This document shows positions 45,237 through 57,421 of a stretch of DNA of 64,000 nt, piece after piece. The notes beneath the pieces were generated by a model. It saw nothing but the letters and a program-made list of their open reading frames with translations. It was not told the DNA's origin and ran no database searches. The DNA comes from Theocolax elegans (Eukaryota; Arthropoda; Insecta; Hymenoptera; Cerocephalidae). The stretch spans positions 2,442,869 through 2,506,868 of the forward strand of contig CM047430.1 of the NCBI GenBank assembly GCA_026168455.1. The letters run 5' to 3'. The translations under genes and the position numbers were made by a program. The first letter of the stretch is position 1; each line of letters opens with the position of its first letter.

Positions 45237-46025
45237 TAGAGCTCCTTCCTATACTCAATTGTAAAATTATGAGATTGGAGTTCCAATGCCCATCTTGCGA
45301 GCCGACTCGTTGGATTGTGTATATTGCACAGCCAACGGAGACTACTATGATCAGTTATAACTTTAAACTGGTAACCCTCAATATACTGTCGAAATTTCTA
45401 ATTGCCCATACTACGGCCAAACATTCCCGTTCTGAGACGCTATAGTTACGTTCTGCTGGTGAGAGTACTCTACTGGCAAACTCCAGGACTCTCTCTACTC
45501 CGTCAACGACCTGTGTTAATACTGCACCGATACCGGTGTCACTGGCGTCTGTTTGAATGGTATACTCGCCATTCTCATCAGGAGTCTGTAGAACGGGTGC
45601 AGTCATCAGCAGTGCTTTGACTCGCTCATGCAACTCTTTTACGATGGTCCTAGCATTAGCTTTCCGAATCGGGACCGCCTCGATCCAGCGCGTAAACAAA
45701 TCCTGAAAGACCAAGATGTATTCGTAACCTTCGCGTAGTACCGTGGCCAATAATACATTTAGCCACTCTAGCAAATGTCTTCTCCCTAACCTAAGTGTCC
45801 AGCAGTCGGATCATTCATGACACTCACGGGATATGGCTTGTCCTAGATTTGCTCCTCTGGTACAGCCAGTTTTCCAAGCGTTCATGGTCCTCATCACGTC
45901 GTCCTAACTCGTTATCGACGCGATACGAATACAAATTGCTACCTGTTATCTTCCATTCCGGAAATCTCTAGGGTCGCTCTGATACGTCCTTTCAGCCATG
46001 AGAGGTACCAAGGATCTTTTGTAGT
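45237..46025 (-). repeat. Shuffled duplication between RNase H and integrase
   Basis: Three pieces are second copies of nearby coding DNA. 45237-45617 copies the RNase H region (46081-46480). 45617-45728 copies integrase core DNA (about 44695-44790). 45728-46025 copies the integrase zinc-finger region (44950-45237) but with many 1-2 bp indels. Together they create a chimeric ORF at 45355-45774. The indel-rich piece looks unlike ordinary mutation and may be an assembly or consensus artefact. Confidence 0.85.
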
Positions 46026-46030
46026 CTGGC

Positions 46031-48097
46031 TCACAAGAACTGAAGCGATGGCGGCTCGTCTTCCTCGTACATGCGAGAAAGTGCATCAGGAACATAATTT
46101 AGAGCTCCCTTCCTATACTCAATTGTAAAATTATGAGATTGGAGTTCCAATGCCCATCTTGCGAGCCGACTCGTTGGATTGTGTATATTGCACAGCCAAC
46201 GGAGACTACTATGATCAGTTATAACTTTAAACTGGTAACCCTCAATATACTGTCGAAATTTTCTAATTGCCCATACTACGGCCAAACATTCCCGTTCTGA
46301 GACGCTATAGTTACGTTCTGCTGGTGAGAGTACTCTACTGGCAAACTCCAGGACTCTCTCTACTCCGTCAACGACCTGTGTTAATACTGCACCGATACCG
46401 GTGTCACTGGCGTCTGTTTGAATGGTATACTCGCCATTCTCATCAGCAGTCTGTAGAACGGGTGCAGTCATCAGCAGTGCTTTGAGTCGCTGGAATGCAC
46501 CTTCTTGTTCTTGGAGCCATTCATACTTTTGGTCTTTCTTCGTAAGACGTGTTAAAGGCTCCGCGATCGTAGCATAGTCGGGTATGAACCGTCGATACCA
46601 AGATGCCATCCCGAGGAATCGTCTCAGCTGCTTGAGATTTCGGGGAGCCGGATATTCTTGTATCGGCTCCGTCTTAGCTGGATCAGGTCTTATCCCATCA
46701 CGATTGACTCGTACACCCAAATATCTTACTTCGGGTTGACAGAAAACACATTGCTCTCGGTTTACCGATAAACCGGCTTCAGTTAAACGAGTCAACACCT
46801 CCTTTAGCAACAGTTTGTGCTCTTCGAAGATTTCCATCACGACAATGATATCGTCGAGATAAGAGTAAGCATTCGGTTCGAGAGCCGGTCCAATCACCTG
46901 GTCTATCATACGTTGGAACGTCGCGCCAGCATTTGCCAACCCAAAGGGCATACGAGTAAACTGGAACAAACCCATTCCAGGTACCGTAAATGCTGTAATT
47001 GGGCGCGATTCCATTTGTAGAGGTATTTGGTGATAAGCGCAGTTCATATCTATCGTAGATATATATCGGGCTCTTTTGAGTTTGCGTAAAATATCCTGCA
47101 TAAACGGCAAAGGATACGCATCAGGTTTGGTCAAAGCGTTGACCTTCCTGAAATCAATGCAAAAACGCCTTGCATTTTCGCCCTTCTTAGCCATCACCAC
47201 TGGACTGGACCAACCGCTACTAGACGGTTCTATAACGCCTGTCTCAAGCATCTCTCGAACTTGTCGATGCATCTCCTCTCGAATCTTGTCGGAGACGGGA
47301 TAATACCTTTGTTTGATCGGTCGCGCCGAACCGACGTCGATAATATGTTCAACATCGTATGATCGGCCGATCTTTGGCAAAGTATTGGACAGCACTTGAT
47401 CCAGAAGTTCACGCAGTTGTCGGCGCTCATCTTCTGTCGCGTCGGCCACACCCGCTGACGACAGCGAAGCGTGTCCACTTTCAATACTTGCCACTTCCAG
47501 CTGTAATAACTGTGATGACCCTTTGAAGTATAAACAGTCGGAGTCTGGGTCTAGAACTGCTCGGAATGCTCGAATGAAATTCACTCCTAAATAGCATTCC
47601 GCATCTAAATTTGGCATAATTGCGACCCGTATATCTCGCGTGTCTTTACCGATGGTAAAAGGTAGCATAACGTGTCCACACAACTGGTGTGTGCTACCAT
47701 CCGCAAGCTTAGCACTACCTGCTTGCTTATCGAGAATGGATCTGCCAAGAGCGGTTGCCAACTGCAAACCGTTCAAACCCATGACCGTTGTTGATGCACC
47801 TGGATCAAACAACGCTCGGATCCGGTATCCACCGATATCGATTTGACACCACCAGCGCGTCTCATTTTCTGGACTATATACTCGCTGGTTTGGTTTCGGA
47901 GTAATTTTTAAAATTTTACTCGTGACCGGATCCGTCCTAACTTCTCTGGGATCACTTATCGTCAGATCTTCTTGACGCATCTCTGCAGCTTGACTGCCTC
48001 GAGATTCGAGGATTACGACCGCTTCTCCGGGGACTCCCTCAACCTCGGGATCAGCGGCTGTCCCCTCTAGCCGCTTCCCCGCGCGTTTTTTGCACAA
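46031..48097 (-). CDS. Gypsy pol: protease, reverse transcriptase, RNase H
   Basis: A 688-codon open frame. Retropepsin is around residues 90-205 (ALFDPGAST, with Pro in place of the usual Thr/Ser of D-T/S-G, then a hydrophobic flap-like region). RT is about 265-430 with SGWSSPVVMAKK, FCIDFRKVNA, YPLPFMQD, FTRMPFGL and SYLDDIIVV (catalytic Asp pair). RNase H is about 545-670 (TDASDTGIG, SERECLAVVWAI, TDHSSLRWL, DALSRM). The start lies in the end of gag in another frame, so expression probably needs ribosomal frameshifting. It stops before integrase, which a full element would include. Confidence 0.9.
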   Translation of the reverse strand: MCKKRAGKRLEGTAADPEVEGVPGEAVVILESRGSQAAEMRQEDLTISDPREVRTDPVTSKILKITPKPNQRVYSPENETRWWCQIDIGGYRIRALFDPGASTTVMGLNGLQLATALGRSILDKQAGSAKLADGSTHQLCGHVMLPFTIGKDTRDIRVAIMPNLDAECYLGVNFIRAFRAVLDPDSDCLYFKGSSQLLQLEVASIESGHASLSSAGVADATEDERRQLRELLDQVLSNTLPKIGRSYDVEHIIDVGSARPIKQRYYPVSDKIREEMHRQVREMLETGVIEPSSSGWSSPVVMAKKGENARRFCIDFRKVNALTKPDAYPLPFMQDILRKLKRARYISTIDMNCAYHQIPLQMESRPITAFTVPGMGLFQFTRMPFGLANAGATFQRMIDQVIGPALEPNAYSYLDDIIVVMEIFEEHKLLLKEVLTRLTEAGLSVNREQCVFCQPEVRYLGVRVNRDGIRPDPAKTEPIQEYPAPRNLKQLRRFLGMASWYRRFIPDYATIAEPLTRLTKKDQKYEWLQEQEGAFQRLKALLMTAPVLQTADENGEYTIQTDASDTGIGAVLTQVVDGVERVLEFASRVLSPAERNYSVSERECLAVVWAIRKFRQYIEGYQFKVITDHSSLRWLCNIHNPTSRLARWALELQSHNFTIEYRKGALNYVPDALSRMYEEDEPPSLQFL

Positions 48098-49907
48098 TCA
48101 GAACACGTCCTAATTGTATAGCCCAGTTTGCCACATATATTGCAAGCTACAGGCTTGGGGACAACCTCCCTCCGCTTTTCCTTATCACCGGCATTCAACT
48201 TCTCGTCATTTCTTGACGTATGGCCACTCGATGACTGTCGATCAGGACTCTTGCGATTACCCTTCCTCTGTCCCCATTTGAACCGAGGAGGTGATCTGTG
48301 GGTCTTCTTGCTTTGAGAGACATTCACCTTGCCTCTCACCCCAGCTGTATGGCAACTCGTCTTAACGGAGACTAGCGTCTCCTCGAGAATTTTGGTGAAC
48401 CGTTCCAAAAGATCTGTTTGAGCCGGTTAACTCGTTTCCTTGGCTACGCTTGCTACCTTTGGCTTAGCGTTCGGCCGCTTCTTGTTCCGCGACTTATATG
48501 CTAACTCAGGTAGCATCAAGTCTTCTTCTGCGGGAGGCGGCCGATATAATTTTTCTCGTTCGAGTGTTTGCTCAGCGTCCAACGCCAATGGCAAAAAACT
48601 CTCGATCGACCGAGCTTCAACTCTCTTAAATAAACGTTGGAGTAGAGGTAGCATATTGCGGTACAGGTGATCTAACTGGCTCCGCTCATCCGGAATCGGC
48701 TTGAGCTTACGCATAATCGCAATCGAGCAGGTGATATAATCCCTTACCGGCTCATCTTCGCCTTGCGTGCGAGCGTTAGACTCCTCGATGAGCCGTTGTT
48801 GATAACTCTGGCCCATTCCGTACCACATCTTGGCGTATCTCACAAAATCTTGCCAGGAGTGCCATCTATCCTTCACATTCCGATACCACGTAGCTGCGTT
48901 ATCGGTGAGAAGTTCCGACAAGGACGGTAACACCTGAGGTTGGCGAGTATCCTACAATCTTCTACTCGCGCAAGAAATGCTTCAATACTCTGGCTTTTGT
49001 CTCCAGAGAATCGAACTCCCCACTTACGAACAATTGCGCCGACATCGCGCACTGCCCCGGTCGATCTAGTTGTAGACTGGCCGGTTACGTTCGAGTCCAT
49101 CCGACTAGGGTAGGGAGAGCTAGAATATGGAGGCTGACCTTGTCTCCATATCTCGCCCTTCCCCAAAGCTCCTCTAGCAGGTGCTTGAGGTGCTTGATAA
49201 CCCTCGCACTCTGCCTGCACTTGTCGTGGTCTTTCATCCGTATCGTCCAGTGTGTGACACGTATACGTGTCCTGGAATCGGACATGTTGGTTCGGCTCTC
49301 TATTTCTGTTGGTACTCGTTCTCTGCGTACTATCGCGGGCGTAGAAGTTCAATTTCAGAGCACCCACTTGATCCTCCAAATCTGTCATGACGGCCTGTTG
49401 TTTCAACTGCAACGTCAACATCGCAGCGAATGTCTCCGGTATTTCAAACTGTGCTCCGCCTGTAGACACTAGCGTGATCCACTCCTCTTTGTTAGCTTCT
49501 TGGCTGGAGACCTCGGATTGCTGATCCTCCGTATGCTGATCTACCTCAGCATCTACGTCTGTCTCTTGCCTTTCTATGTCTGGAACGTCCAGCGCAAGAG
49601 TCTGTTGTAAAACTTCTACAACATTTGGATCAGAATCCGGATCAGGTAATGCCGGATTCTGGGCAAACATAGCCTCAAACCAATCCGACCTCCGCCTATT
49701 TCGCCTTTCGCGATCTGCCAACAGATTTGTTTCTTCAGCGAAATCCTGAGCCGTATAATTACCCATTAACCACCGTTGGAGACGCTCGGCTCTTTTATAA
49801 TTTGGGCCGTCCACCCGCATCTCCAACGACTCGAGGTGAGCCTTGATCTGTTCACCGGATTGAGTATCAATCCAGTTGTCAATCTGGTTAGTCATCGATT
49901 CTGCCAT
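48067..49907 (-). pseudogene. Gypsy gag, one frameshift and one in-frame stop
   Basis: Three pieces: 49907-48873, 48933-48427 and 48408-48067. The first two need one frameshift near 48935; the last two are in the same frame with a single TAA between them. The N-terminus (MAESMTNQIDNWIDTQSGEQ) has a SAP-like helix-extended-helix look. The capsid part includes VRDVGAIVRKWGVRF, ATWYRNVKDRW and VRDYITC. A basic region precedes a single knuckle, CNICGKLGYTIRTC, where Tyr stands in the usual His place. A related decayed gag lies at 25529-26540. Confidence 0.85.
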
Positions 49908-51080
49908 ATTAACTTAAAATTATCGCCGATTTCTTAACAAAAAAAAAATAAAGAAAAATCGCTTCCGCAGGTACTTGTGCAAGGTCCGGTTATTCAACAC
50001 TAGGTGGCGTTAAACTACTAAATTATTGGGCCACTGTGTTGAAGATTGTGATCTTTTCCCTTTTAAATAAACACCTTACGCTCACCAATTTGAAACTTGC
50101 TTGTAATAAAAGTTTTATAATTTTGACAACTATTTCACAAAATAAATTAAATTTCACCTTTGATTCAAATTTGTTATACGCGTTTCAGTTTCATTTATTT
50201 TAAAATACTGTACCCGATTTACAACAAAACCAAAAAAAAATTTTGTACAATAAATAAATCAAACGAAATAATAAACAAATAAAAAAAATTTTAATCCGAT
50301 AAAATGAGGAAGAAAACGGATTATCCTCGGCTCTCGGTCACCAGCGCACGCAAATATACTTAAAATTAAATAAATTCGTCAACGAATTAATAAATAAATT
50401 AATAAATTATCAGCAAATAAATTAACAAATAAATATATTCCTACCTAACTATATAGAATATCTGACGCAGTGACCTCTTACAATCGCGTATTACATAAAA
50501 AAAAATAAATACAATTTTTATTATGACGCGAGAGCCGATACGCGTAGTCAAAATTATAACAAAAGCAAATTCCAAAAATCACACCCTTGCACAGGTATTA
50601 ACAATTTTTATTAAGTCGCAAAAATTATTTTCGCTAATCTTCCGACTAACCTATACGGAATCAGGGACACGTGTTATTAAATCGCGGACCTCAAACCATT
50701 CTATCTCATATAAATAAATAAATCTGAAATTATTATAATTTACGTGTGTCAATAATTATCTAAAAAAAATTTTATTACTGTCGACTTCGGATTTCTTCCT
50801 GATAAAAAACAAAAAAAAACGAAGAAAATCCGATAAAGTTATCTAAATTATTGTCAAACACAATAATTTATTAATTGAAATTAATTGCAATTCAATTAAT
50901 TCAATTGTCGACAATAATTAATACATTAATCAACGTAACTAACGTATTAATCCTTAAACACACGTAAATCAACCGAGCATATGTTCAAACAATTCAATTC
51001 CGGTCCGTTCCTATTCCCTTGTCGCGCGCCGTGTACGCGCAATTAGCTATCCTAACGTCTAGGGACTTTTTCCTTCACTT
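49908..51080. other. Gypsy 5' leader, noncoding
   Basis: About 1.17 kb between the PBS and gag ATG. AT-rich, no supported ORF. Long leaders are common in gypsy elements and usually hold packaging and dimerisation signals, not visible here. Confidence 0.6.
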
Positions 51081-51092
51081 AGTTGGGCGCCA
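51081..51092 (-). promoter_or_regulatory. Gypsy primer binding site (tRNA-Lys type)
   Basis: On the minus strand TGGCGCCCAACT directly follows the 5' LTR. The first 11 bases match the complement of the 3' end of tRNA-Lys(CTT), which ends GTTGGGCGCCA. Confidence 0.75.
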
Positions 51093-52166
51093 TGTAACGG
51101 TGTGCTTGCCCGGGGAAAACTTACCGAGTCGTCCGTCTTACGTATCTTTAGTTCGTGGCGAACGAACTTGTATAATTTCGCCGACTAGATATCGCACACT
51201 TAATGACTCAATAGATTATATATATGTATATATGTTGTTTACAAAAATCTTTCCCGCGCAGCGGCTGCGGTTACCTGTCCGCACACTTGCCGTTAAAGTT
51301 GTATGGAAATCGAATTACGATTTCCAACAACAGCAGGTAAAAATGATGATATTCTTTCCTAAAATGGACCGCGGAAAGAAAATTAAAAGTGAGTCCGCGA
51401 GAATTCGTATCTTGCAATACGACTCGAAGGGAAACGGAGGAACGAAAATACAATACGCCGGTTAGAAAAAGAATATAAATCAACACGAGTTGAAATAGAT
51501 TAACAAATAATAGATTTATTTAGTAAAAAAAACAAATGATTGAAAACAATAAGATTTATCAGTATGGTCGAGGTCAAAACGCACGGAGATTGAGTCGAAA
51601 ACACCGACTCAACGCGAGAGGGGAAAGGAGTACGCGAACTAACTAACTTAATATTATTCGTACGATCGCATTAAATAAAACAGATAATAATTATTCGCGC
51701 GGAAGTGGTACCACTTACTTTTATTTATCTTCCTCGGACCTCGAATACCAAAAAAAAAGAACAACTCCTCTCTCCTGTCGTTCAAAAGGAAAAATGTCGG
51801 TGGGAGAATACCTCGACCACCGATCACTTTATTTCGTGTGCGTGTATAACACCACTGCACCAGAATACACCGTAAAAAAAAGTCACCCACGATATGACGA
51901 ACAAGCAGAACAACCGGCAGAACTCCACGGAAAACTTGCGGATAAAAAAAAAGTACAATTAAACCGGGATGTCTCGTCTCACGTGTCGTCGCGATCTTGT
52001 CTCTCTATCGAGTTGTCGTGCGCGCGCGACTCTTCCCCCAATTCCTTCTATCGTTGCGCGGGTATCAGCCGTTCGCGCCGTCGGCTATGCCTATATCTAT
52101 TTATAGCATTCGTCTCTACCTACCTGATTCGTATAATGGTAAGTGAGTACATCACTTACCATTACA
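51093..52166 (-). repeat. 5' LTR of gypsy element
   Basis: 1074 bp. In + strand terms it begins TGTAACGGTGTGC and ends ACCATTACA, followed by ATAT. It pairs with 41359-42440. Confidence 0.95.
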
Positions 52167-52170
52167 ATAT

Positions 52171-52981
52171 GTAAACGACATGTTAAAAGAAAATATAATC
52201 TCATATGCAGATGATACAGCATTAATTGTTACCGAAGATACTTGGGAAAAAGTTAAAAATAAGATGAATATTGAATTAAACTGGATTGCAAATTGGTTAG
52301 GCTTAAACAAGTTATCTTTAAATATAGAAAAGTCAACATATATTACATTTGGAAATTATATAGATAGCGTTCCAGATTATGAAAATGATAATTATGATAT
52401 CCAAATTAATAACAATAAGCTAAAAATAGTGAAAAATACCAAATATCTAGGCTTAATATTTGATTATAGAATGAATTGGTCTTTACATATAGAATATTTA
52501 GTTAATAAAACTAAGTACCTAATATTCATTTTTCATAAACTTGCAAATTATATGAATATAACAACACTTAAAATGTTATATTATGCACTGTTCAATAGTG
52601 TTATTAGTTATGGTATTATAGCATGGGGTGGTGCGTATATGAATAGTATAAGTTTGCTGCATAATTTACAAAAAAAAAATATTAAAAATAATAAATAAAA
52701 ATAAATTTATAACTAAAGATTACCCGTTAAATATAGAACAATTATATGCGTTAAATTGTTTATCATATCATTATAATAGTTTAAGTAATCTGTTTATGTC
52801 TTCGAACAGTATAACTAGAAATAAGAATCTACCCATTCCAAGATTCAAAAAAACTGTTAGCAAAAAAAATAGTTATATCAAAGCTATAGGTTTGTTTAAT
52901 ATGCTACCATTTAGTCTAAAAGAATTAAATAAAAAAAACAAAAAGATAAAATTGAAAGACTGGATAGTTAATAATATTTAA
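52171..52981 (+). pseudogene. LINE ORF2, C-part: RT catalytic region to end
   Basis: Continues the LINE RT after the gypsy insertion: ISYADDTALIV (catalytic YADD), SLNIEKSTYITF, KYLGLIFDYRMNW and YGIIAWGG. A frameshift at an A-run near 52670-52680 separates 52180-52698 from the last block (52796-52981), which ends in NSYIKAIGLFNMLPFSLKEL, typical of a Jockey ORF2 C-terminus. Confidence 0.9.
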
Positions 52982-53287
52982 AAAATCTATACAAATTTTA
53001 TTTATAAATTGAATCTTTATTATGATTGTTTTGTTTAATGTTGCCTTAGTGATTTTATGAGTTAGTAGCCTTTTTATGGATGTTATATAGTATATAGTGA
53101 AAGACTTTAACTATGTCATTTTAGTATGTAAGTATATTATGTAATTTTAGTATATAAGTCTTAGATACTTCAGTATCTTGCCAGTTCCACCAACAGATAT
53201 GTGCATTATATCTCTGTGGGGAATTCTATGTAATTCTAAGGAATTCTATGTATTTTCTGATACTGGTTAATAAATAAATAAATAAAT
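52982..53287 (+). other. LINE 3' UTR and (TAAA)n tail
   Basis: Noncoding end of the LINE, with a short (AATA)n tail at about 53269-53290 before the AAATATT duplication. Confidence 0.8.
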
Positions 53288-55682
53288 AAATATTTATATG
53301 CCCTTGATATAAACATGCATAAGCAGTGTGTTATGCAGTTCGAATTAGACTTAAACTATACAAGAGTAAGATGGCAATTCAACGAGTGGTGCAAATATTA
53401 TTTTATTTAAAGAGAATAAAAAAGAGAGAAATTACTTATTTATTAGTTTTGCAAAAATTAATTTTGCACAAATGAATATTATTATTATTATTATTATATA
53501 AAATTGTTTATCTATTACTGCAAGACACGGGAAGGATATACATTGTGTATTTAAAGAGAATAAAACAGTGAGAAATTTATTTTTTATCAGTTTTGCAGAA
53601 ATTAATAAAATTATTAAAAAATTATTTATCTATAATTGCTTGAAGGAGATGACAGGACTAGAATTGAAATGTAAATTTGTAAGATACTTTTTTGAAAAAA
53701 TGTTTGTTTTCAATTTAAAAGATATTTGTATTTTTAAAAATTATTACTTAATGATTCTACTTTGATTTCAGTACTTTCTATTGCAGAAACTTTTTATGGA
53801 GATTAAGAAACAGTATATAAACGTCTAATTAAAATACAATTTATGGTATAGTAAAAAATACTTGTCGATTATTCCGCTTTGATTTCAGTACTTTCAATAG
53901 CAGAAACTACTTATGAAGTTTAAGCAAAATATATAAAATGTCTAATTATAAAAAAAAAATGGTAGAAAAAAAATGGAAGCAAGAATTAAAAATTTTTTTA
54001 TCAGACATCGTTTTTGAATGTGTGATTGAAAACCATACTTGCGAAGTTTGACACCTTTGTCGAAGGTGTTTTATAAAGTACTTTCTACAGGCACAAATAA
54101 CGAATAAACGAGTTATTTAATTTAATCTGAATACCTAAAATAATAATAAATAAATTAAAAGTTTGTGTTGATATGGTACACAGTACTTGTCGATTCCATT
54201 TTGATTTCAGTTCTTTCAATTGCAGAAATTTGTATGAAATTGTAAGCAATAATGTATAAGTGTTTAAAAAAAAACACAAATTTATGGCATGGTAAAAAAT
54301 ACTTGTTGATTATTCCGCTTTGATTTCAGTACTTTCAATAGCAGAAACTACTTATGAAGTTTAACCAAAATATATAAAATGTCTAATTATAAAAACAAAA
54401 ATAAGTAGAAAAATATGGGAGTAAGAATTAAAATTTTTTTTATCAGACATCGTTTTTGAAAGTGTGGTTGGAAACCATATTGGCGATGTTTGACACCTTC
54501 GTCGAAGGTGTTTTATAAAGTACTTTCTTGGGACACAAATAACGATAATTATTAGACTACAAATTTATAATTTTTACTATAACTATTTTTTTTTCAAATA
54601 AAGTATGTAATAATTTCTTGTAATTTTTTTTAATGTAAAATGTATGTATTTCATCATTTTTTTCAATTAAAACTTAGTTTGTAAAAAATGAGAGTATTAT
54701 TTGTTATTTCTATTTCATAATAAACGCTTCCAAACCACTGTTCATCTAAAAATAAATGTCTTCTATTTGGTTTAATAGAAACCTATAAAAAAAGAAATTT
54801 ATAAACATCAACGGACTGGTCCATTGTCTATATTGTTAATATCAAATATCACCATCAGTCTACTGCAAAAATTAGAATACATGTAATAATTGTTAATTTT
54901 TTGATGATTAAGCATATAAGTTACATATAAAAAAGGTTATTATTCTATAAAATTGTTTATCTACTGATGTAAAGCACGGGAAGGTTTGGCATTGTTTATT
55001 TAAAGAAAATTAAAAAATAGAAATTTCCTTTTTATCAGTTTTGTGGAAATTAATTAAAACTTTTTATAGAGTTTAAGCAAAATATATAAAAGTTTAAAAA
55101 AAATTCAGTGTATAGTATGGTAAAAAATACTTGTCGATTATTCCGCTTTGATTTCAGTACTTTCTATTGCAGAAACTTTTTATGGAGTTTAAGCAAAATA
55201 TAAGTAGAAATAGGATGGGAGTAATAATTAAAGATTTTTTTATCAGATAACATTATTCAAAGTGTGATTGGAAACCATACTTGCTAATGTTGACATTTTC
55301 GTAGAAGTTGTTTTTATTAATACATCAGTGTATAATTTTAATAGATTAATAAAAAAGAAAAATAAAATAAAAATATTTAATTATCATTTCATTTATGCGT
55401 TAAAAAAATGGTTATTTCTTACAAAACAGTAAAATGAAACATTTCCTAGTTGCATTGTATTTATTTTACAAACAAATTTGTGTATTATGACATATCTAAT
55501 AATCATTTATTCAAAGAAAAATACAACTACGGTTAACAGTGAATTACGCCACCATACCATATATCCATTAGATAATATGTACAATGTATTTTTTTCTCTT
55601 CTTGACAAGTCACAATTACACTTTGCCTACAATAAAGGATCATCGATTTATTCCTTAAATATAATTATGTAAATCTAAACAT

Positions 55683-56000
55683 TGTGACGCTGCACTGGGG
55701 ATCAGGGTGCAGGTCAAATAAGATGGGCATATAAGTAAAATAACACACGTATTTATTAATAAGATATTAATTATCGGGGTGGGCGCCAGCCGCGTTGATT
55801 CGCGACACTACCGATTACTCGCGGGTAATCGTAACAAACAAATTATATACGGCAGTACACTCGCCGTGTCGAACCGTGGGGAAGGACGGGAAAAGCACGG
55901 GATGCTCGCACGCACCTATTACGGTACACGGCGGTACCGTCAGCAGAGAGAAGAAACAATCACCAACCTTTATGGAGAATCCGGGACGCTTAACCAGGAC

Positions 56001-56042
<42 letters not shown>

Positions 56043-56523
56043 ACTCTATATGGCACTCGTACGCTCGATATTTTGGGAGATCGTCAAGTCGGCCCGACTG
56101 TCCGTAGAGCTCTGGCTCTCGTAGCTCGCGAGAGCCGTGGTTCGGCCTACGCGCATGCGCGTAGCTCGTTTTCGGCGGCCAAGTGCGGCGCGATCGTGCG
56201 TCGGTCGCACGGACCGCAATCGCGCGTATTGAGGTGGCTCAGCTGATCTCCCGCGACCGCTGGGCATCCTCTCCCAATGTGTCTTTATTCCTTAGCTCAC
56301 TCCCTTACAGCTGCATGCTGGTTGACGTTAGGGATCCTCGTGCTACTTCTCACCGGCGCTCGTGTGTGCGGCATGGGTTGGAATTGGGTTTTTAGTCTTG
56401 GTGGGTAGGCAGGGCTTATTTACTGTGCGGGTAGGTAGGTGTAGGGAATTATATATGGGTAGGTAGGTGTTCGTTGTGGGTTCGATAGCTCGTTACTTGA
56501 CATGTGCAAAGCACATTGTCACA
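55683..56523 (-). repeat. 3' LTR of Gag-only element
   Basis: 841 bp. Starts TGTGACGCTGCACTGGGG and ends GCACATTGTCACA. Contains a (CT)n tract (56004-56040). Confidence 0.95.
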
Positions 56524-56545
56524 ACTCCCCCCCACCAAACCGAAA
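56524..56545 (-). promoter_or_regulatory. Polypurine tract of Gag-only element
   Basis: On the minus strand GGTTTGGTGGGGGGGAGT lies directly next to the 3' LTR, as expected for plus-strand priming. Confidence 0.8.
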
Positions 56546-57421
56546 TTACGCGGAAGTCGTAATTTCAATAAAATGCTAACATTAGTGCTAAGCTAAAAAA
56601 AAATATAACCAATGCTGCTAATTACTATTTTGCTTCAAATTTCCTATGCTTATATGATGCTAAAGTTGGTGGGGGTAATTATGCTTGCTTACTTAATAAA
56701 TATCCAAATAGCCGGTGCTATTGGTACGGGGAATAAGTGTATAGTCTCCTTGACTAGCTGCTTGGCTGGAAATCTGTGTATGTATACGCGCTGTATGGTG
56801 TATAACTTTTAGCTGCTTTTAAATAATTTAAAATTAATTACACTAAAACGACGATTGGCCCCAATACATCAAATATACATAATCATATAGAATATTCGCT
56901 TTTGTTTGAGAGCTCTATCCCTACTCGCGATACTCTCATACCTCATACTTACATGATGGCAGTCATACTCATACTGTTATACAATTTATTATGTAAGTTA
57001 TTATAAAATACAAAAAGAAAATTAATAAGGTGTGGTGAATTATTACCTTCTGCTGCTTGTGAGTTCCTCTTTTTGAACTCTTTGTGTCAATTACCGTTTA
57101 ATTGTATAATTACATATACTTTAAATTGTTTGCTTATTTGCTCTGCTTTTTCTCACCACCCTTATTATTTGGGAAAATTTGCCATTTTGGGGTAATAAAA
57201 TACTTCTTATATCAGCTGTTGTTTAGGGACGGGACATGGGATAAGAGGAGAAAAAAAAAAACTTTCTTATAACTATTTGGTTAGGGTCTTAATAACTATA
57301 CTACATTAATTGAACAATATAGTATTTTTATTTGCTCAAAATAATTATATTTTTATATTTTTGATGTCTGGTTAGCGCTGCTGTATGGAGGGAAATGGCG
57401 TGGATGGTTTTAAAAGACAAT
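56546..57421. other. 3' untranslated region of Gag-only element
   Basis: About 0.88 kb without a supported ORF, where pol would be expected to continue in an autonomous element. Confidence 0.7.

Larger units (their letters stand above)
41359..52166 (-). mobile_element. Ty3/gypsy LTR retrotransposon with an extra 3' ORF
   Basis: About 10.8 kb, minus strand. The LTRs are 51093-52166 (5') and 41359 to about 42440 (3'), about 99% identical. The 4-bp ATAT duplication flanks it (41355-41358 and 52167-52170). Order: tRNA-Lys-type PBS, long leader, gag, protease-RT-RNase H, integrase, then a further 341-codon ORF. Gag and integrase carry frameshifts and a stop, and a shuffled duplication sits between RNase H and integrase. 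It split a LINE. Confidence 0.95.
38955..53287 (+). mobile_element. Jockey-type LINE, 5'-truncated, split by a gypsy element
   Basis: LINE sequence is 38955-41358 plus 52171-53287, about 3.5 kb. AAATATT duplicates flank it (38948-38954 and 53288-53294), and the 3' end is a short (TAAA)n tail. The order is ORF1 zinc knuckles, partial endonuclease, RT. Part of the endonuclease is missing at the ORF1/ORF2 join. It is present only in the right arm of the inverted duplication, so it is younger than that event. Confidence 0.9.
38491..55145. repeat. Right arm of large inverted duplication (with nested insertions)
   Basis: Family-R-derived parts are 38491-38954 and 53288-55145. They are inverse to 35778-38084 at roughly 97-98% by eye. 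Between them lies a LINE (38955-53287) that is itself split by a gypsy element (41359-52166). The arm continues past 55145 as family R copy C. Confidence 0.8.

Noticed and set aside
45355..45774. A 139-codon ORF fusing integrase and RNase H pieces
   Set aside because: Created by the shuffled duplication; the order of domains is not functional.
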